This document shows positions 17,841 through 29,659 of a stretch of 64,000 nucleotides of DNA, in pieces. The stretch's first letter is position 1. The number at the start of each line of letters is the position of its first letter. A model generated the notes under the pieces. The model did no database searches, was not told the DNA's origin, and saw only the letters and a list, made by a program, of their open reading frames with translations. Source of the DNA: Microterricola viridarii (GTDB lineage: Bacteria; Actinomycetota; Actinomycetes; Actinomycetales; Microbacteriaceae); contig NZ_CP014145.1 of assembly GCF_001542775.1 (NCBI RefSeq), positions 1,054,001-1,118,000 on the forward strand. The letters run 5' to 3'. Position numbers and translations under genes: made by a program.

Positions 17841-18601
17841 ATGAACGCGACGGATGACTGGCAGCACGATCGCCGGCCCATCCGTCGCGTTTCTGCGTAT
17901 CAGGGTGCAGAATTCGATCCTGGCGTGTGGCCGGCGAGTATCCCGGCCATCGCCCAGGTTCTCAGCGAAGGGATCGAGTTCCCCGCTGGCGTGACCTTCC
18001 TGGTCGGCGAGAACGGGAGCGGCAAGTCCACGCTGCTCGAGGGCATCGCCGTCGCGGCCGGCCTGCCCCGGAAGGCGGCAGCAGTCGGGGCACACACACG
18101 ACGCGGGCCACCGAGTCGCCGCTCAGCGACTGGCTGCGGATCGAGCGCGGCCTGTCCGCACCGCGTGACGGCTTCTTCTTGCGGGCTGAGACCATGCACG
18201 GCTACTACAGCTACCTGGAGTCGCTCGACAACAGCCCAGACACGCACCTGCACTCGCTCAGCCACGGCGAGTCCTTCAACGACCTGCTTGAGAACAAGCT
18301 CAACCATCCCCGCTACGTGACCGGGCTGGTGTGCCTCGACGAGCCAGAGGCGGCGCTGTCCTTCGCCTCCACCTTGAACTGGATGGTCGGGCTCCGCGAC
18401 ATGGTCGACCGCGGCAGCCAGGTGATCTGCGCGACGCACTCGCCCGTGCTGGCCGCGCTGCCGGGGGCGCACATCCTGGAGCTCGGCGACGGGGGGATCC
18501 GCGAGACCTCCTGGGCCGACCTCCAGCTGGTTGCGCACTGGCGCTCGTACATGCAGTCGCCGGAGCGATACTTGCGGCACCTCTTCGCCACCGAGTCGTA
18601 G
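17841..18601 (+). pseudogene. Predicted ABC-type ATPase, split by a one-base frameshift
   Basis: Two overlapping frames together make one AAA/ABC-type ATPase of the COG3910 kind. The first frame carries the Walker A motif GENGSGKST (about residues 55–63). The second carries the signature-like LSHGESF, the Walker B region VCLDEPEAALS and the switch histidine CATHSP. The change of frame falls at the C-run 18066–18069: restoring a fifth C gives LPPEGGSS and an uninterrupted 253-residue protein. The whole span is 761 bases, one short of a multiple of three. Either a recent pseudogene or, more likely given three similar cases nearby, a homopolymer error in the assembly. Confidence 0.85.
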
Positions 18602-18646
18602 CGCTCAAGCGTCGAACGCGGCGTGGGCACCCCGTATGCTCATCGG

Positions 18647-19746
18647 ATGACGTCGTCCGGGGGAACACGATCACTTCTGTACGCGAGCGCGCTTGCGGCA
18701 GCCCTGTGGCTGTCGAGCGCCGCCGCCTACGCATTCATTGCCTGGAACTCGCTCGCTCCCCGTCAGTTCATCGTGCATGCCGTCCCGGAAACGATTCCGG
18801 GCGGGGTGTGGCAGCTCCCGATGCCGTGGCCGGTGGTCGCCGTGCTGGCCTCGACAGCCGTGGTGTTCCTCCTCTACCTGTGGCTGGCTCGCGCCCTCGC
18901 CGAACCCGACCAGTCACGCCGGACACGCTTCCTCGTGCTCTGGTTCGTCGCGATCGCCAGTGGCTTCCTCGCCACACTGCCCTGGGCTGTGAGCCAGGTC
19001 ATCGCCGGCTTCCCACCCGCTCGGGCGGGGTTCCTGCTGAACCCGGTGGGGAGTACCTGCTGCAGAGCGGCTACTGGGGGCTGGTCTGGGGCTGGCTGCC
19101 CGCACTGGTCGCGGTCGTCGGCTCGGCCACCGCTCCTGCGGAGCGGCCCACACGATTCCGCCGCACGCTCGCCGCGCTGCTGGCCGTCGCGATGCTGGCA
19201 TCCGCTTTCGCCTATTTCACCGGGTATCGCGCGGGACGGGTACAGCAGGCCGACCTCGCGGCGATCGATGAGGGCCACACCGTCGGCGCAGTGCCCGACC
19301 CCGATCTGACGGTGTCGCCGCCGCCCACCCAGCTGCCAGCGGTAGGCGAGATCGACGCATCGTGGTGCACGCCGGAACAGGCACTGGTGCTCTTGAGCGA
19401 TCGCGACGCCGCGACCGGTCACCGGGTGCAGACGATCCGCGCCATGAACTTCAGCGAGGAGCCCTGCACCCTGAACGGCTATCCCGATATCGCGTTCGCC
19501 GATGCGGGCGGCTCCGAGATCGCCGTCACGCTCAAGCACGGGCGATCCTTCATGGCGGGCGATGCGGGGGCGCAAGCGATCACCCTCGAGCCCGGCGGTT
19601 ACGCGAAAGCGAGCATCGGTTGGGACGCGATGGCGACGGAGGGGCAGCTTGCCACCTACGAGCTGCACGCTGCGATGTATCCCGGGTTGGAGCGTGGCTC
19701 CTGGCCGGTGAAGCTCGACATCATCGCGGGGGAGACGTGGCGGTGA
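18647..19746 (+). pseudogene. DUF4232 membrane protein, split by a one-base frameshift
   Basis: The first frame from ATG 18647 codes for membrane segments near residues 8–30, 57–80 and 93–117. The second frame continues with GGEYLLQSGYWG, a fourth and fifth membrane segment and a C-terminal DUF4232 domain (from CTPEQALVLL). The frame changes at the G-run 19048–19051: one more G gives NPVGEYLLQSG and a complete protein of about 366 residues. DUF4232 domains are exported domains of unknown function in Actinobacteria. As above, sequencing error is the simplest explanation. Confidence 0.82.
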
Positions 19747-19919
19747 CCGCGTGGGAGTTGAGCGATGCCGGCGGCGGAAAAGGCTAGACGTCTGGTTGAG
19801 ACTCGTTGGCGTTTCTGCGGGCGTCGATCGGCGGGATGTCCGCAGCACAGGCTAGGCTCGGAGACGTTCCGGAACACGCGTTTCGACACAGGAAATCAAG
19901 TCGCTGAGGAGGCGGACAG

Positions 19920-21194
19920 ATGGCACGCATAGGTGAAAGCGCCGATCTGCTCAAGTGCTCCTTCTGCGGGAAGAGCCAGAAGCAGGTCCAGCAGCTCATC
20001 GCCGGGCCGGGCGTTTACATCTGCGACGAGTGTGTCGAACTCTGCAACGAGATCATCGAGGAGCGACTGGCCGAATCCGGCGAGGAGGCCACCGGCGACT
20101 TCGAGCTGCCCAAGCCCAAAGAGATCTTCGGCTTCCTCGAGGAGTACGTCATCGGTCAGGAGCCCGCCAAGCGCGCGCTGGCCGTCGCCGTCTACAACCA
20201 CTACAAGCGCGTGCGTGCCCGCAGCTCGATCGGGCCGGCCGATGTCAAGGACGACATCGAGATCGCCAAGTCCAACATCCTGCTGATCGGCCCGACCGGC
20301 TGCGGCAAGACCTATCTGGCCCAGACACTCGCCAAGCGCCTCAACGTGCCCTTCGCGGTCGCGGATGCCACGGCGCTGACCGAGGCCGGCTACGTCGGTG
20401 AAGACGTCGAGAACATCCTGCTCAAGCTGATCCAGGCCGCAGACTACGACGTGAAGCGCGCCGAGACCGGCATCATCTACATCGACGAGGTCGACAAAAT
20501 CGCCCGCAAGGCCGAGAACCCGTCAATCACTCGCGATGTCTCCGGTGAGGGCGTGCAGCAGGCGCTGCTGAAGATCCTGGAAGGCACCGTCGCCTCCGTG
20601 CCGCCGCAGGGCGGACGCAAGCACCCGCACCAGGAGTTCATCCAGATCGACACCACCAACGTGCTCTTCATTGTGGCCGGCGCCTTCGCCGGGCTGGAAG
20701 AGATCATCTCCTCGCGTGCGGGCAAGAAGGGCATCGGCTTCGGCGCCCCACTGCACGTGAAGGGCGACGACAAGAACCTGTTCAGCGAGGTGCTGCCGGA
20801 GGACCTGCAGAAGTTCGGGCTGATCCCCGAGTTCATCGGCCGCCTCCCCGTCGTCACCACCGTCACCCAACTCGACCAGGTGGCGCTGATGGAGATCCTG
20901 ACGAAGCCGAAGAACGCCCTCGTGCGCCAGTACCAGCGCATGTTCGAGTACGACGGCGTCGAGCTCGAGTTCGAGCCGGCGGCGCTGGAAGCCATCGCCG
21001 ACCTCGCCGTGCTCAGGCAGACCGGGGCCAGAGGCCTCCGCGCCATCATGGAGGAGGTGCTCGGGCCGATCATGTTCGAGGTGCCATCCAGCGAGGAGGT
21101 GGCACGTGTCGTTGTCACCCAGGCCGCCGTGCTCGAGAACGCGGCCCCCACGATTGTTCCCCACAAGGCGCGCCGCCAGGAGAAGTCGGCCTAA
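19920..21194 (+). CDS. clpX: ATP-dependent Clp protease ATP-binding subunit ClpX
   Basis: AAA+ unfoldase that recognises tagged substrates and feeds them to ClpP1P2. The 424-residue protein has the N-terminal C4 zinc finger (Cys13, Cys16, Cys35, Cys38), Walker A GPTGCGKT at 124–131, Walker [11 protein letters not shown], the RKAEN/IGFG region with the ClpP-contacting loop (KGIGFG) and the C-terminal small domain. GAGGAGG lies ten bases before the ATG. It is on the same strand as clpP1P2 but separated by the two frameshifted genes, so it probably has its own promoter. Confidence 0.97.
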   Translation: MARIGESADLLKCSFCGKSQKQVQQLIAGPGVYICDECVELCNEIIEERLAESGEEATGDFELPKPKEIFGFLEEYVIGQEPAKRALAVAVYNHYKRVRARSSIGPADVKDDIEIAKSNILLIGPTGCGKTYLAQTLAKRLNVPFAVADATALTEAGYVGEDVENILLKLIQAADYDVKRAETGIIYIDEVDKIARKAENPSITRDVSGEGVQQALLKILEGTVASVPPQGGRKHPHQEFIQIDTTNVLFIVAGAFAGLEEIISSRAGKKGIGFGAPLHVKGDDKNLFSEVLPEDLQKFGLIPEFIGRLPVVTTVTQLDQVALMEILTKPKNALVRQYQRMFEYDGVELEFEPAALEAIADLAVLRQTGARGLRAIMEEVLGPIMFEVPSSEEVARVVVTQAAVLENAAPTIVPHKARRQEKSA

Positions 21195-21222
21195 ACCGGC
21201 CGGGTCACGCAACGTCGCGTAG

Positions 21223-22476
21223 GCCAACCAGACGAAGGGCACGGGCATCCTCCAAGCGATCTTCGCCGGCATCGTCGCCGCGATCACCGGTTTCGCCAGC
21301 TCCTTCGCCGTGGTCATCGCCGGGCTCAGCGCCGTCGGCGCGAGCGACGCGCAGGCCGCATCCGGGCTTTTCGCTCTCTGCCTGGCCGTCGGGCTGTGCT
21401 GCATCGTGGTGCCCTGGCTGAGCAAGGTGCCCATCTCCTTCGCCTGGTCGACGCCGGGTGCCGCCCTGCTGTTGGCGGCTGGCGCGACGACGGGCAACTT
21501 CGCGGCGGCGGTCGGCGCGTTCCTCGTGTGTGCAGCGCTCATCGTGCTGTGCGGGCTGTGGCCTGCACTCGGCCGGGTGATCACGGGCATCCCGAAGCCC
21601 ATCGCCGGGGCGATGCTGGCCGGCATCCTCTTCCCCATCTGTGTCGCACCCGTGACCGCCACCATCGAGCAGCCGCTCGTGGCCGTGCCGATGATCCTGG
21701 TCTGGCTGCTGCTGGCCCGGCTCGCCCCGCGCTGGGCGGTTCCCGGTGCGATGCTCGTGGCGGCGATCGGCATCGCGGTCATCGCCGGGCCCGGCGTGTT
21801 CGCCGGCCACGGCGTGCTGCCCCGGCTGGAGTTCGTGGCACCCGTGTTCGAGCCTGCCGTGATCGTCAGCCTCGGGCTGCCGCTGTTCATCGTGACCATG
21901 GCCGGCCAGAACGTGCCCGGCTTCGCCGTGATGTCGACGTTCGGCTACACCGTAGCCCCGCGCCCGGTGCTGCTGACCACCGGGCTGGCCTCGGCCGGGG
22001 GAGCGTTGTTCGGCGGGCACGTGATCAACCTCGCGGCGATCACGGCGGCGCTCATGGCCAGCCCGGAGGCGCACCCGGACCGCTCGAAGCGCTGGGTCGC
22101 GACCGTCAGCTCTGGCTTCGTCTACCTCGCGCTCGGCGTGGGCGCCGGCGCCGCAGCCGCACTGGTCGCCGCCGCGCCGCCCGTGATCATCCTCGCCGTC
22201 GCAGGCCTGGCGCTGCTCGGCGCGCTGGCCAGCTCGGTCGCCGGCGCCCTCGAGGAGCCAGAGCACCGCGTCAGCGCCATTGCCACGTTCCTGGTCACCG
22301 CATCCGGGGTCTCGATCGTCGGCATCGGATCGGCGTTCTGGGGGCTCCTCGTCGGAGGGCTGTTCCTGCTCTGGCTGGCCCCCGCCCGGAGGCAGCGCGC
22401 TGCCTCAGCGCCAGAGACAACGTCAGAGACGGCGCCAGAAGACCCCGCGCTGGCTGCCCAACCGGACGCGTCCTGA
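21223..22476 (+). CDS. benE: BenE-family transporter, start codon not identifiable
   Basis: An open frame from 21223 (after an in-frame TAG) encodes a multi-span protein of the benzoate/H+ symporter BenE family: VAAITGFASSF, FAWSTPGAALL, PIAGAMLAGILFP and a repeated-helix architecture of about 12 segments are all family features. No ATG, GTG or TTG exists in any frame between the clpX stop and base 21241, where homology begins. The first in-frame candidate, GTG at 21310, would remove the first membrane helix. The 5' end is therefore damaged by a deletion or base error, or uses a rare start. It ends within a 15-bp tandem repeat. Confidence 0.8.
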   Translation, partial: ANQTKGTGILQAIFAGIVAAITGFASSFAVVIAGLSAVGASDAQAASGLFALCLAVGLCCIVVPWLSKVPISFAWSTPGAALLLAAGATTGNFAAAVGAFLVCAALIVLCGLWPALGRVITGIPKPIAGAMLAGILFPICVAPVTATIEQPLVAVPMILVWLLLARLAPRWAVPGAMLVAAIGIAVIAGPGVFAGHGVLPRLEFVAPVFEPAVIVSLGLPLFIVTMAGQNVPGFAVMSTFGYTVAPRPVLLTTGLASAGGALFGGHVINLAAITAALMASPEAHPDRSKRWVATVSSGFVYLALGVGAGAAAALVAAAPPVIILAVAGLALLGALASSVAGALEEPEHRVSAIATFLVTASGVSIVGIGSAFWGLLVGGLFLLWLAPARRQRAASAPETTSETAPEDPALAAQPDAS

Positions 22477-22545
22477 CCGGACGCGTCCTGACCGGACGCG
22501 TCCTGACCGGACGCGTCCTGACCGGACTCGTCCTAACCGGACCGT
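22461..22545. repeat. 15-bp tandem repeat containing a 10-bp palindrome
   Basis: The unit ACCGGACGCGTCCTG occurs four times without change (22461–22520), followed by a copy with two changes (22521–22535) and a partial sixth. Each exact unit contains the palindrome GGACGCGTCC. The first copy codes for the last residues of BenE, whose TGA lies at the junction, and each later unit repeats that stop. The array fills the space between the convergent benE and sepH stops. Confidence 0.9.
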
Positions 22546-23757
22546 CTAGGCCAGGTCGTCGTCCGTGCGCGCGCCGAAGACGATCTCGTCCCAGCTCGGC
22601 ATCGAGGCTCGGCCCTTCTTGCCGCGGGCCACGGCGGGCGCCACGGCGGGGCTGGGATCGGCGGGCGCGGCCGCGGGAGCGGTCGTGCTGGCGGGCCTGC
22701 TGGCGGCGCCCCAGAGGCGCAGCGTGGGGTTGGACGGGGCCTCGTCCGCGCTGTCGGAGGAGTCAGCGGCCGGCGCGGCCGGGGACTCAACGGGCGCAGC
22801 CGGAGCAGGAGCAGCAGCGGCGGCCGGAACCGCGGTCGGCCCGGTGGGCGCGGCCGGGGCGATGGGCGCAATCGGCACCGTCGGCGCGGGGCGGGCGTCG
22901 GCCACGGTGGATGACGCGGCCTCGCGCTCCCCGCGGCGGCGGCGCAGCGCCTCCAGCAGATCGGCGGTCTCGCTCAGCGAAGGTGCCGGCTCGTCGGCGC
23001 GCTTGATGGCCGCCTTGCTGGCGGCGGGGCTGGACGACGCGGCACGGCCGTACGGCATCGGCTCCAGCTGCGAGACGACGTCGCCCGGGTCATCGCCGAT
23101 CAGCGGGTCGCGGAACGTGAACGCCCCGCTGTCGAAGCGCGACTCGTCGATGGTGGTGTCGTGGCCGACGGCGCGCAGCCGGGGGATCAGCGAGCCGCTG
23201 ATCTCGCCCTGCTGCGACAGCGTGACGGCCTCAGAGTTCAAGGGGGAGAGGGTGAGCTTCTTCGGCTCGAAGCCCCAGCGTGCGTCGTGGTCGATCCCGT
23301 CAGCGGTGAAGGCCAACTTGATCACCCATCCGCCTGCCGGCTCTTTCCAGCTGGCCCAGCGCTCACCGTGCGCGCCGAGCGAGGCGAGGCGTTCACGAAT
23401 GACGGTGCCGAAGTTCATGGCCTCATCGGCCGGCTCCGGGTCAATCGCGGTGTGCACGGGAACGCCCAGCGCCGACGACACCATGTGCTCGCGCTCGGCG
23501 ACGACGGGGCCCTCGAAACGCTGGATGTACTCCAGCGAGGCGCCGGTGACCGCGGCGACATCATCGGCAGACATGCCGGAGCGAATGTAGGCCTGGACCT
23601 CTCGCGGCGAGAGCTTGGGGCTGTTCGCCGCCTCCGGCTGTGCCTGGCGCAGCCGCGACTGCAAGACATCGTCGATGACGATGCGATAGCGATCGCCCTC
23701 GTCTGAGGCGACAAGCAGCGCCCCGTTCTCGACGCCGATTACCTTGAGTTCCTGCAT
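22546..23757 (-). CDS. sepH: Septation protein SepH
   Basis: SepH binds FtsZ and promotes septum formation in Actinobacteria. The 403-residue protein has the N-terminal DUF3071 region (QELKVIGVENGALLVAS, then a helix-turn-helix-like segment around LSPREVQAYIRSGMSADDVA) and a long, low-complexity Ala/Pro-rich C-terminal half typical of the family. The ATG at 23757 is the family start (MQELKV); the 18 extra codons upstream are not conserved. It ends at the tandem-repeat array shared with benE. A short conserved C-terminal segment (PSWDEIVFG) is visible. Confidence 0.92.
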   Translation of the reverse strand: MQELKVIGVENGALLVASDEGDRYRIVIDDVLQSRLRQAQPEAANSPKLSPREVQAYIRSGMSADDVAAVTGASLEYIQRFEGPVVAEREHMVSSALGVPVHTAIDPEPADEAMNFGTVIRERLASLGAHGERWASWKEPAGGWVIKLAFTADGIDHDARWGFEPKKLTLSPLNSEAVTLSQQGEISGSLIPRLRAVGHDTTIDESRFDSGAFTFRDPLIGDDPGDVVSQLEPMPYGRAASSSPAASKAAIKRADEPAPSLSETADLLEALRRRRGEREAASSTVADARPAPTVPIAPIAPAAPTGPTAVPAAAAAPAPAAPVESPAAPAADSSDSADEAPSNPTLRLWGAASRPASTTAPAAAPADPSPAVAPAVARGKKGRASMPSWDEIVFGARTDDDLA

Positions 23758-23959
23758 TGCGTTGAGCCCTTTCGCGCTGGCTATCGAAGCCAAGGATGCC
23801 ACGCGAAACACCCAATTCGGGGAATAGACCGGGCGTGCCGGAAGTTCTGCACGGATAGAGCGAAAAAGTGCGGCACAAGGGTTTGCTATTCGCCGCGCTT
23901 TGTTGCAAACTATGGCCGCCGATTTTTGTTCTGGCGGCAGTAAATGGAAGTGGATGGGT

Positions 23960-24252
23960 ATGGCAACGGATTACGACGCACCTCGTAAAACAGACGACGA
24001 TTCTGATTCGATCGAGGCGTTGAAAGAACGAGTACCTGACAAGATGTCGGGCGTCGTTGATGTCGAAGACGCCGACAATCCCGGTGGCTTCGAACTGCCT
24101 GGCGCCGATCTCTCCGACCTCGATCTCGACGTGGTCGTGCTGCCCCGCAGGCAGACGAATTCACGTGTGTGAGCTGCTTCCTGGTGAAGCACCGCTCACA
24201 GATCGACCACGAGTCCAAGCTCGGGCCGATCTGCCTGGAGTGCGCAGCCTAG
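23960..24252 (+). pseudogene. DUF4193 protein, split by a one-base frameshift
   Basis: The frame from ATG 23960 reads MATDYDAPRK and continues to VVVLP, matching the small, highly conserved actinobacterial DUF4193 family. It then hits a stop, while the neighbouring frame supplies the family C-terminus: QADEFTC, VSCFLVKHRSQ and ICLECAA with its two zinc-binding CxxC pairs. The switch is at the C-run 24143–24146; a fifth C would give LPPQADEF and a complete 97-residue protein. Because this small protein is nearly universal in the phylum, an assembly error is much likelier than loss. The function is unknown, but the CxxC pairs suggest a zinc ribbon. Confidence 0.88.
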
Positions 24253-24736
24253 GCAGCAGGAAAACCAGTTTCTGGCCGTCGCGATCGATTGATCGCGGCG
24301 GCCAATTCTGTTGGGCGGCGGCTCGAGAGCAACCAGTACGGGGTGGGGTCGCTCGGGTCGCTCAACTCCACCTTCACGACCGACTTCACCCAACCGCGGA
24401 TCAGCAACCACGCGCGCGCATCCAGTCGGGGGCCTCGTTCGGCAAAAGCCTCGGCACCTTCACAGCTTGTGGCCGCGGCCACGGCGGCGATCGGCACACT
24501 GGCCCGACCAGCCGTGAGTCGATCAGCGGTCAACGTGATCCGCGGTGAGGCGAGCAGCAGCAGGCCGACGCATCCGGCATACAGGATGATCGCGGTCACG
24601 ATCCCTGCCGGCACGCTGATCGGGGCCAACACGAGGATGCTCGCGGGGATCACCAGGGCGGTGGAAACGAACATCCACGGGTTCGGCCAGAGCCGCTCGT
24701 CATAAACGGGGGCGCGGTATCGAGGTTTTCAGGCAT
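24249..24736 (-). pseudogene. DUF3093 membrane protein, split by a one-base frameshift near its start
   Basis: The main frame codes for two membrane helices and a soluble C-terminal half (RAWLLIRGWVKSVVKVEL, DPTPYWLLSSRRP), the DUF3093 family. The expected N-terminus (VYDERLWPNPW before MFVST) is also present, but the likely ATG at 24736 (MPENLDTAPP) is in the next frame. A sixth base in the G-run 24708–24712 (C-run on the coding strand) joins them into a 162-residue protein. Without it, translation could only start at 24674, after the conserved N-terminus. The stop overlaps that of DUF4193 at CCTAGG. DUF3093 commonly neighbours dut and DUF4193 in Actinobacteria. Confidence 0.85.
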
Positions 24737-24774
24737 GTCTCTATTCGATCAGAGTTCTGCACTACCCTCGACAC

Positions 24775-25248
24775 GTGGCTGAAAGCGTTGAAGTATTGAT
24801 CACGGCATCCGTGCTGCCCCACTACGCCCACCCGGGCGATGCGGGCGCAGACCTGCACTCCGCGGAGTCGGTGACTCTCGCGCCCGGCGCGCGTGCACTC
24901 GTCGGCACCGGCGTCTCGATCGCATTGCCGGCCGGATACGCCGCATTCGTGGTTCCGCGGAGCGGCCTGGCCGCCAAGCACGGCATCACCATCGTGAACA
25001 GCCCGGGCACCGTGGACGCGGGCTACCGCGGCGAGATCAAGGTCGCTCTGCTCAACACCGATCAGAGTGAGCCCTTCCAGATCGCCCCGGGCGACCGCAT
25101 CGCGCAGCTCATCATCATGCCCGTCGCGCAGGCGCGCTTCATTCCCGTCGACACGCTGCCGGGCAGCGCCCGCGGCGAAGGCGGCTTCGGATCGACCGGC
25201 ACTGCGCCAATCGGCAGTGCCACCCCAACTTCAGGAGGCATCGCGTGA
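24775..25248 (+). CDS. dut: dUTP diphosphatase
   Basis: Trimeric dUTPase that hydrolyses dUTP to dUMP and pyrophosphate, keeping uracil out of DNA and supplying dTMP synthesis. The 157-residue protein shows the five motifs in order: DAGADLHS, PRSGLAAKHG, GTVDAGYRGEIKVAL, GDRIAQLII and the C-terminal GEGGFGSTG arm. It starts at GTG 24775. It overlaps the next gene (DUF3710) by four bases, so the two are translationally coupled. Confidence 0.95.
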   Translation: MAESVEVLITASVLPHYAHPGDAGADLHSAESVTLAPGARALVGTGVSIALPAGYAAFVVPRSGLAAKHGITIVNSPGTVDAGYRGEIKVALLNTDQSEPFQIAPGDRIAQLIIMPVAQARFIPVDTLPGSARGEGGFGSTGTAPIGSATPTSGGIA

Positions 25249-25871
25249 GCGACGTTGAGAACATCGGCGACCTGCCGGTGGAGCACCCCAAGTCCGCACC
25301 AGAGGACCGCGCAGAGAACGGCCCGCTCGACGACAGCGAGGCGAACCCGGTTCGCCCCTACGTCGACCTCGGCGGCGTCCGCATCCTGCCGCGCGAGGGC
25401 CTGCACCTCCGCCTCGAGATCGAGGAGGAGAGCAAGCGCGTCGTGGCGATCGGCCTCGACTACGCAAACTCGACGCTGCAGGTGCAGCCGTTCGCCGCGC
25501 CCCGCTCCAGCGGCCTGTGGCACGAGATTCGCGAGCAGATCTCCGAGCAGATCGCACGCCAGGGCGGCACGACCACCCTCCGTGAGGGCACCTTCGGGCC
25601 CGAGCTGCTCGCCCAGATCCCCGTCGCGGCCGGATCCGGAACGCCGGGCGGCACCCGTCTGGCCCGTTTCGTCGGTGTCGACGGACCGCGCTGGTTCCTC
25701 CGCGGTGTCATCGCCGGTGAGGCGGCCGTCAACCCGGACGCCGCCGCGGCCGTCGAGGAGCTGTTCCGCAGCATCGTCGTCGTGCGTGGCACCACGCCGA
25801 TGCCGCCGCGTGACCTGATCCCGCTGCGGATGCCGGCCGCCCCGGCAGCCGACACCCCGACCGATGTCTGA
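25245..25871 (+). CDS. DUF3710 domain-containing protein
   Basis: A 208-residue protein of the actinobacterial DUF3710 family, which regularly follows dut. Features are an acidic N-terminus, YVDLGGVRILP, FAAPRSSGLW and PRWFLRGVIAGEAA. Start GTG at 25245 overlaps the dut stop. No catalytic motif or membrane segment is visible. Co-occurrence with dut suggests a role linked to nucleotide or DNA metabolism, inferred from context alone. Confidence 0.9.
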   Translation: MSDVENIGDLPVEHPKSAPEDRAENGPLDDSEANPVRPYVDLGGVRILPREGLHLRLEIEEESKRVVAIGLDYANSTLQVQPFAAPRSSGLWHEIREQISEQIARQGGTTTLREGTFGPELLAQIPVAAGSGTPGGTRLARFVGVDGPRWFLRGVIAGEAAVNPDAAAAVEELFRSIVVVRGTTPMPPRDLIPLRMPAAPAADTPTDV

Positions 25872-25882
25872 CCCGCTGCACA

Positions 25883-26650
25883 GTGTCTGACCAGAAGGAC
25901 GAGCAGGGCGACGACCGAAACAGCGACGGTCAGCACGGCGGCGAGCCGTTGGAGCCGGTGGCCAGTTTCGGAAGCCAGCTCGCCGATGCCGCCCGCAAGG
26001 CGGGCCTCGGCAAACTGGCCGAAGACGAGCGGCTCTCGCCGCGCGACATGCTGGGCGCCCTCGGTGGCATCCGCGGTCTCGCCGAGACGATCGTGCCCGG
26101 CCTGGTCTTCCTGGTCATCTTCAGCTTCACCCAGAACCTCAACTGGGCCCTCGGGCTGTCTGTGGCGTTGGCCGCCGTCTTCACTCTCCTGCGCATCGTC
26201 GCCAAGACGCCCGTCATGCAGGCCGTCGCCGGACTGATCGGCGTCGTGGTGTCTGCCGCCCTCGCCCTCTGGACGGGAAACGGCGCAGACAACTTCGTTC
26301 TAGGGCTCATCACGAACGCGGTCTACGCCCTCGTCCTGCTCGTCTCGATGCTGGTGCGCTGGCCGCTGATCGGCCTGGCAGCCGGCTACCTGATGGGCGA
26401 CGGCCTGGCCTGGCGCCAGAACAAGCGTCGGTTCCAGGCGATGCAGCTGCTCACCGCCTGCTGGTTCGGGCTGTTCGCGCTGCGCCTCGTGGTGCAGCTG
26501 CCTCTCTACTTCGCCAACAACGTCGAAGGCCTGGCCGTGACCAAGCTGCTCATGGGCGTTCCGCTCTATGCCCTGCTGCTCATCGTGTCGTGGTTGATCG
26601 TTCGGGCCGTCTATCCCAAAGCGACGGATGCCGCGGCGCGGCGCCCCTGA
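25883..26650 (+). CDS. DUF3159 membrane protein
   Basis: A 255-residue protein with a hydrophilic N-terminal 60 residues and about five or six membrane helices (near 70–90, 92–110, 115–135, 140–165, 185–205 and 222–245). The motif GGIRGLAETIVPGLVF is characteristic of DUF3159. It starts at GTG 25883, 11 bases after the DUF3710 stop, completing the conserved dut–DUF3710–DUF3159 operon. Function unknown. Confidence 0.9.
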   Translation: MSDQKDEQGDDRNSDGQHGGEPLEPVASFGSQLADAARKAGLGKLAEDERLSPRDMLGALGGIRGLAETIVPGLVFLVIFSFTQNLNWALGLSVALAAVFTLLRIVAKTPVMQAVAGLIGVVVSAALALWTGNGADNFVLGLITNAVYALVLLVSMLVRWPLIGLAAGYLMGDGLAWRQNKRRFQAMQLLTACWFGLFALRLVVQLPLYFANNVEGLAVTKLLMGVPLYALLLIVSWLIVRAVYPKATDAAARRP

Positions 26651-26673
26651 GACCCTCCTCCCTCCTGCTACAG

Positions 26674-26693
26674 TTATCTCGACATCGAGATAA
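26674..26693. promoter_or_regulatory. 20-bp inverted repeat overlapping the putative acn promoter
   Basis: TTATCTCGACATCGAGATAA: nine-base arms (TTATCTCGA/TCGAGATAA) separated by CA. It overlaps a -10-like TAAAAT (26691–26696). The 174-base gap between DUF3159 and aconitase contains no gene. The layout fits an operator for a dimeric repressor acting on aconitase; the regulator is not known. Confidence 0.65.
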
Positions 26694-26731
26694 AATCTTC
26701 CGCCGAATCAGCCCTGACCGGTGCAGCCGAC

Positions 26732-26745
26732 TTAGGCTAACCTTG
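26732..26745 (+). promoter_or_regulatory. Possible DtxR/IdeR-type iron-box half site upstream of acn
   Basis: TTAGGCTAACCTTG matches 12 of the last 14 bases of the DtxR/IdeR consensus half (TTAGGCTAACCTAA), but the left five bases of the full 19-bp site do not match. Iron control of aconitase, an Fe–S enzyme, would make sense. Tentative. Confidence 0.35.
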
Positions 26746-26824
26746 CTGGCAGAATGCGCAGTGCGGCCGCGAAGATTGAACACATGCCGCGCATCTGGCG
26801 GCGCCCAGCAAAGGAGACGGCCAC

Positions 26825-29635
<2,811 letters not shown>

Positions 29636-29659
29636 TCACTCAGCAACTCAGCAACACAG

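Noticed and set aside
18331..19309. Translational programmed frameshifting as the cause of the four broken genes
   Set aside because: The sites are different runs with no slippery heptamer or following structure in common, and the four genes are unrelated; homopolymer error explains them more simply.
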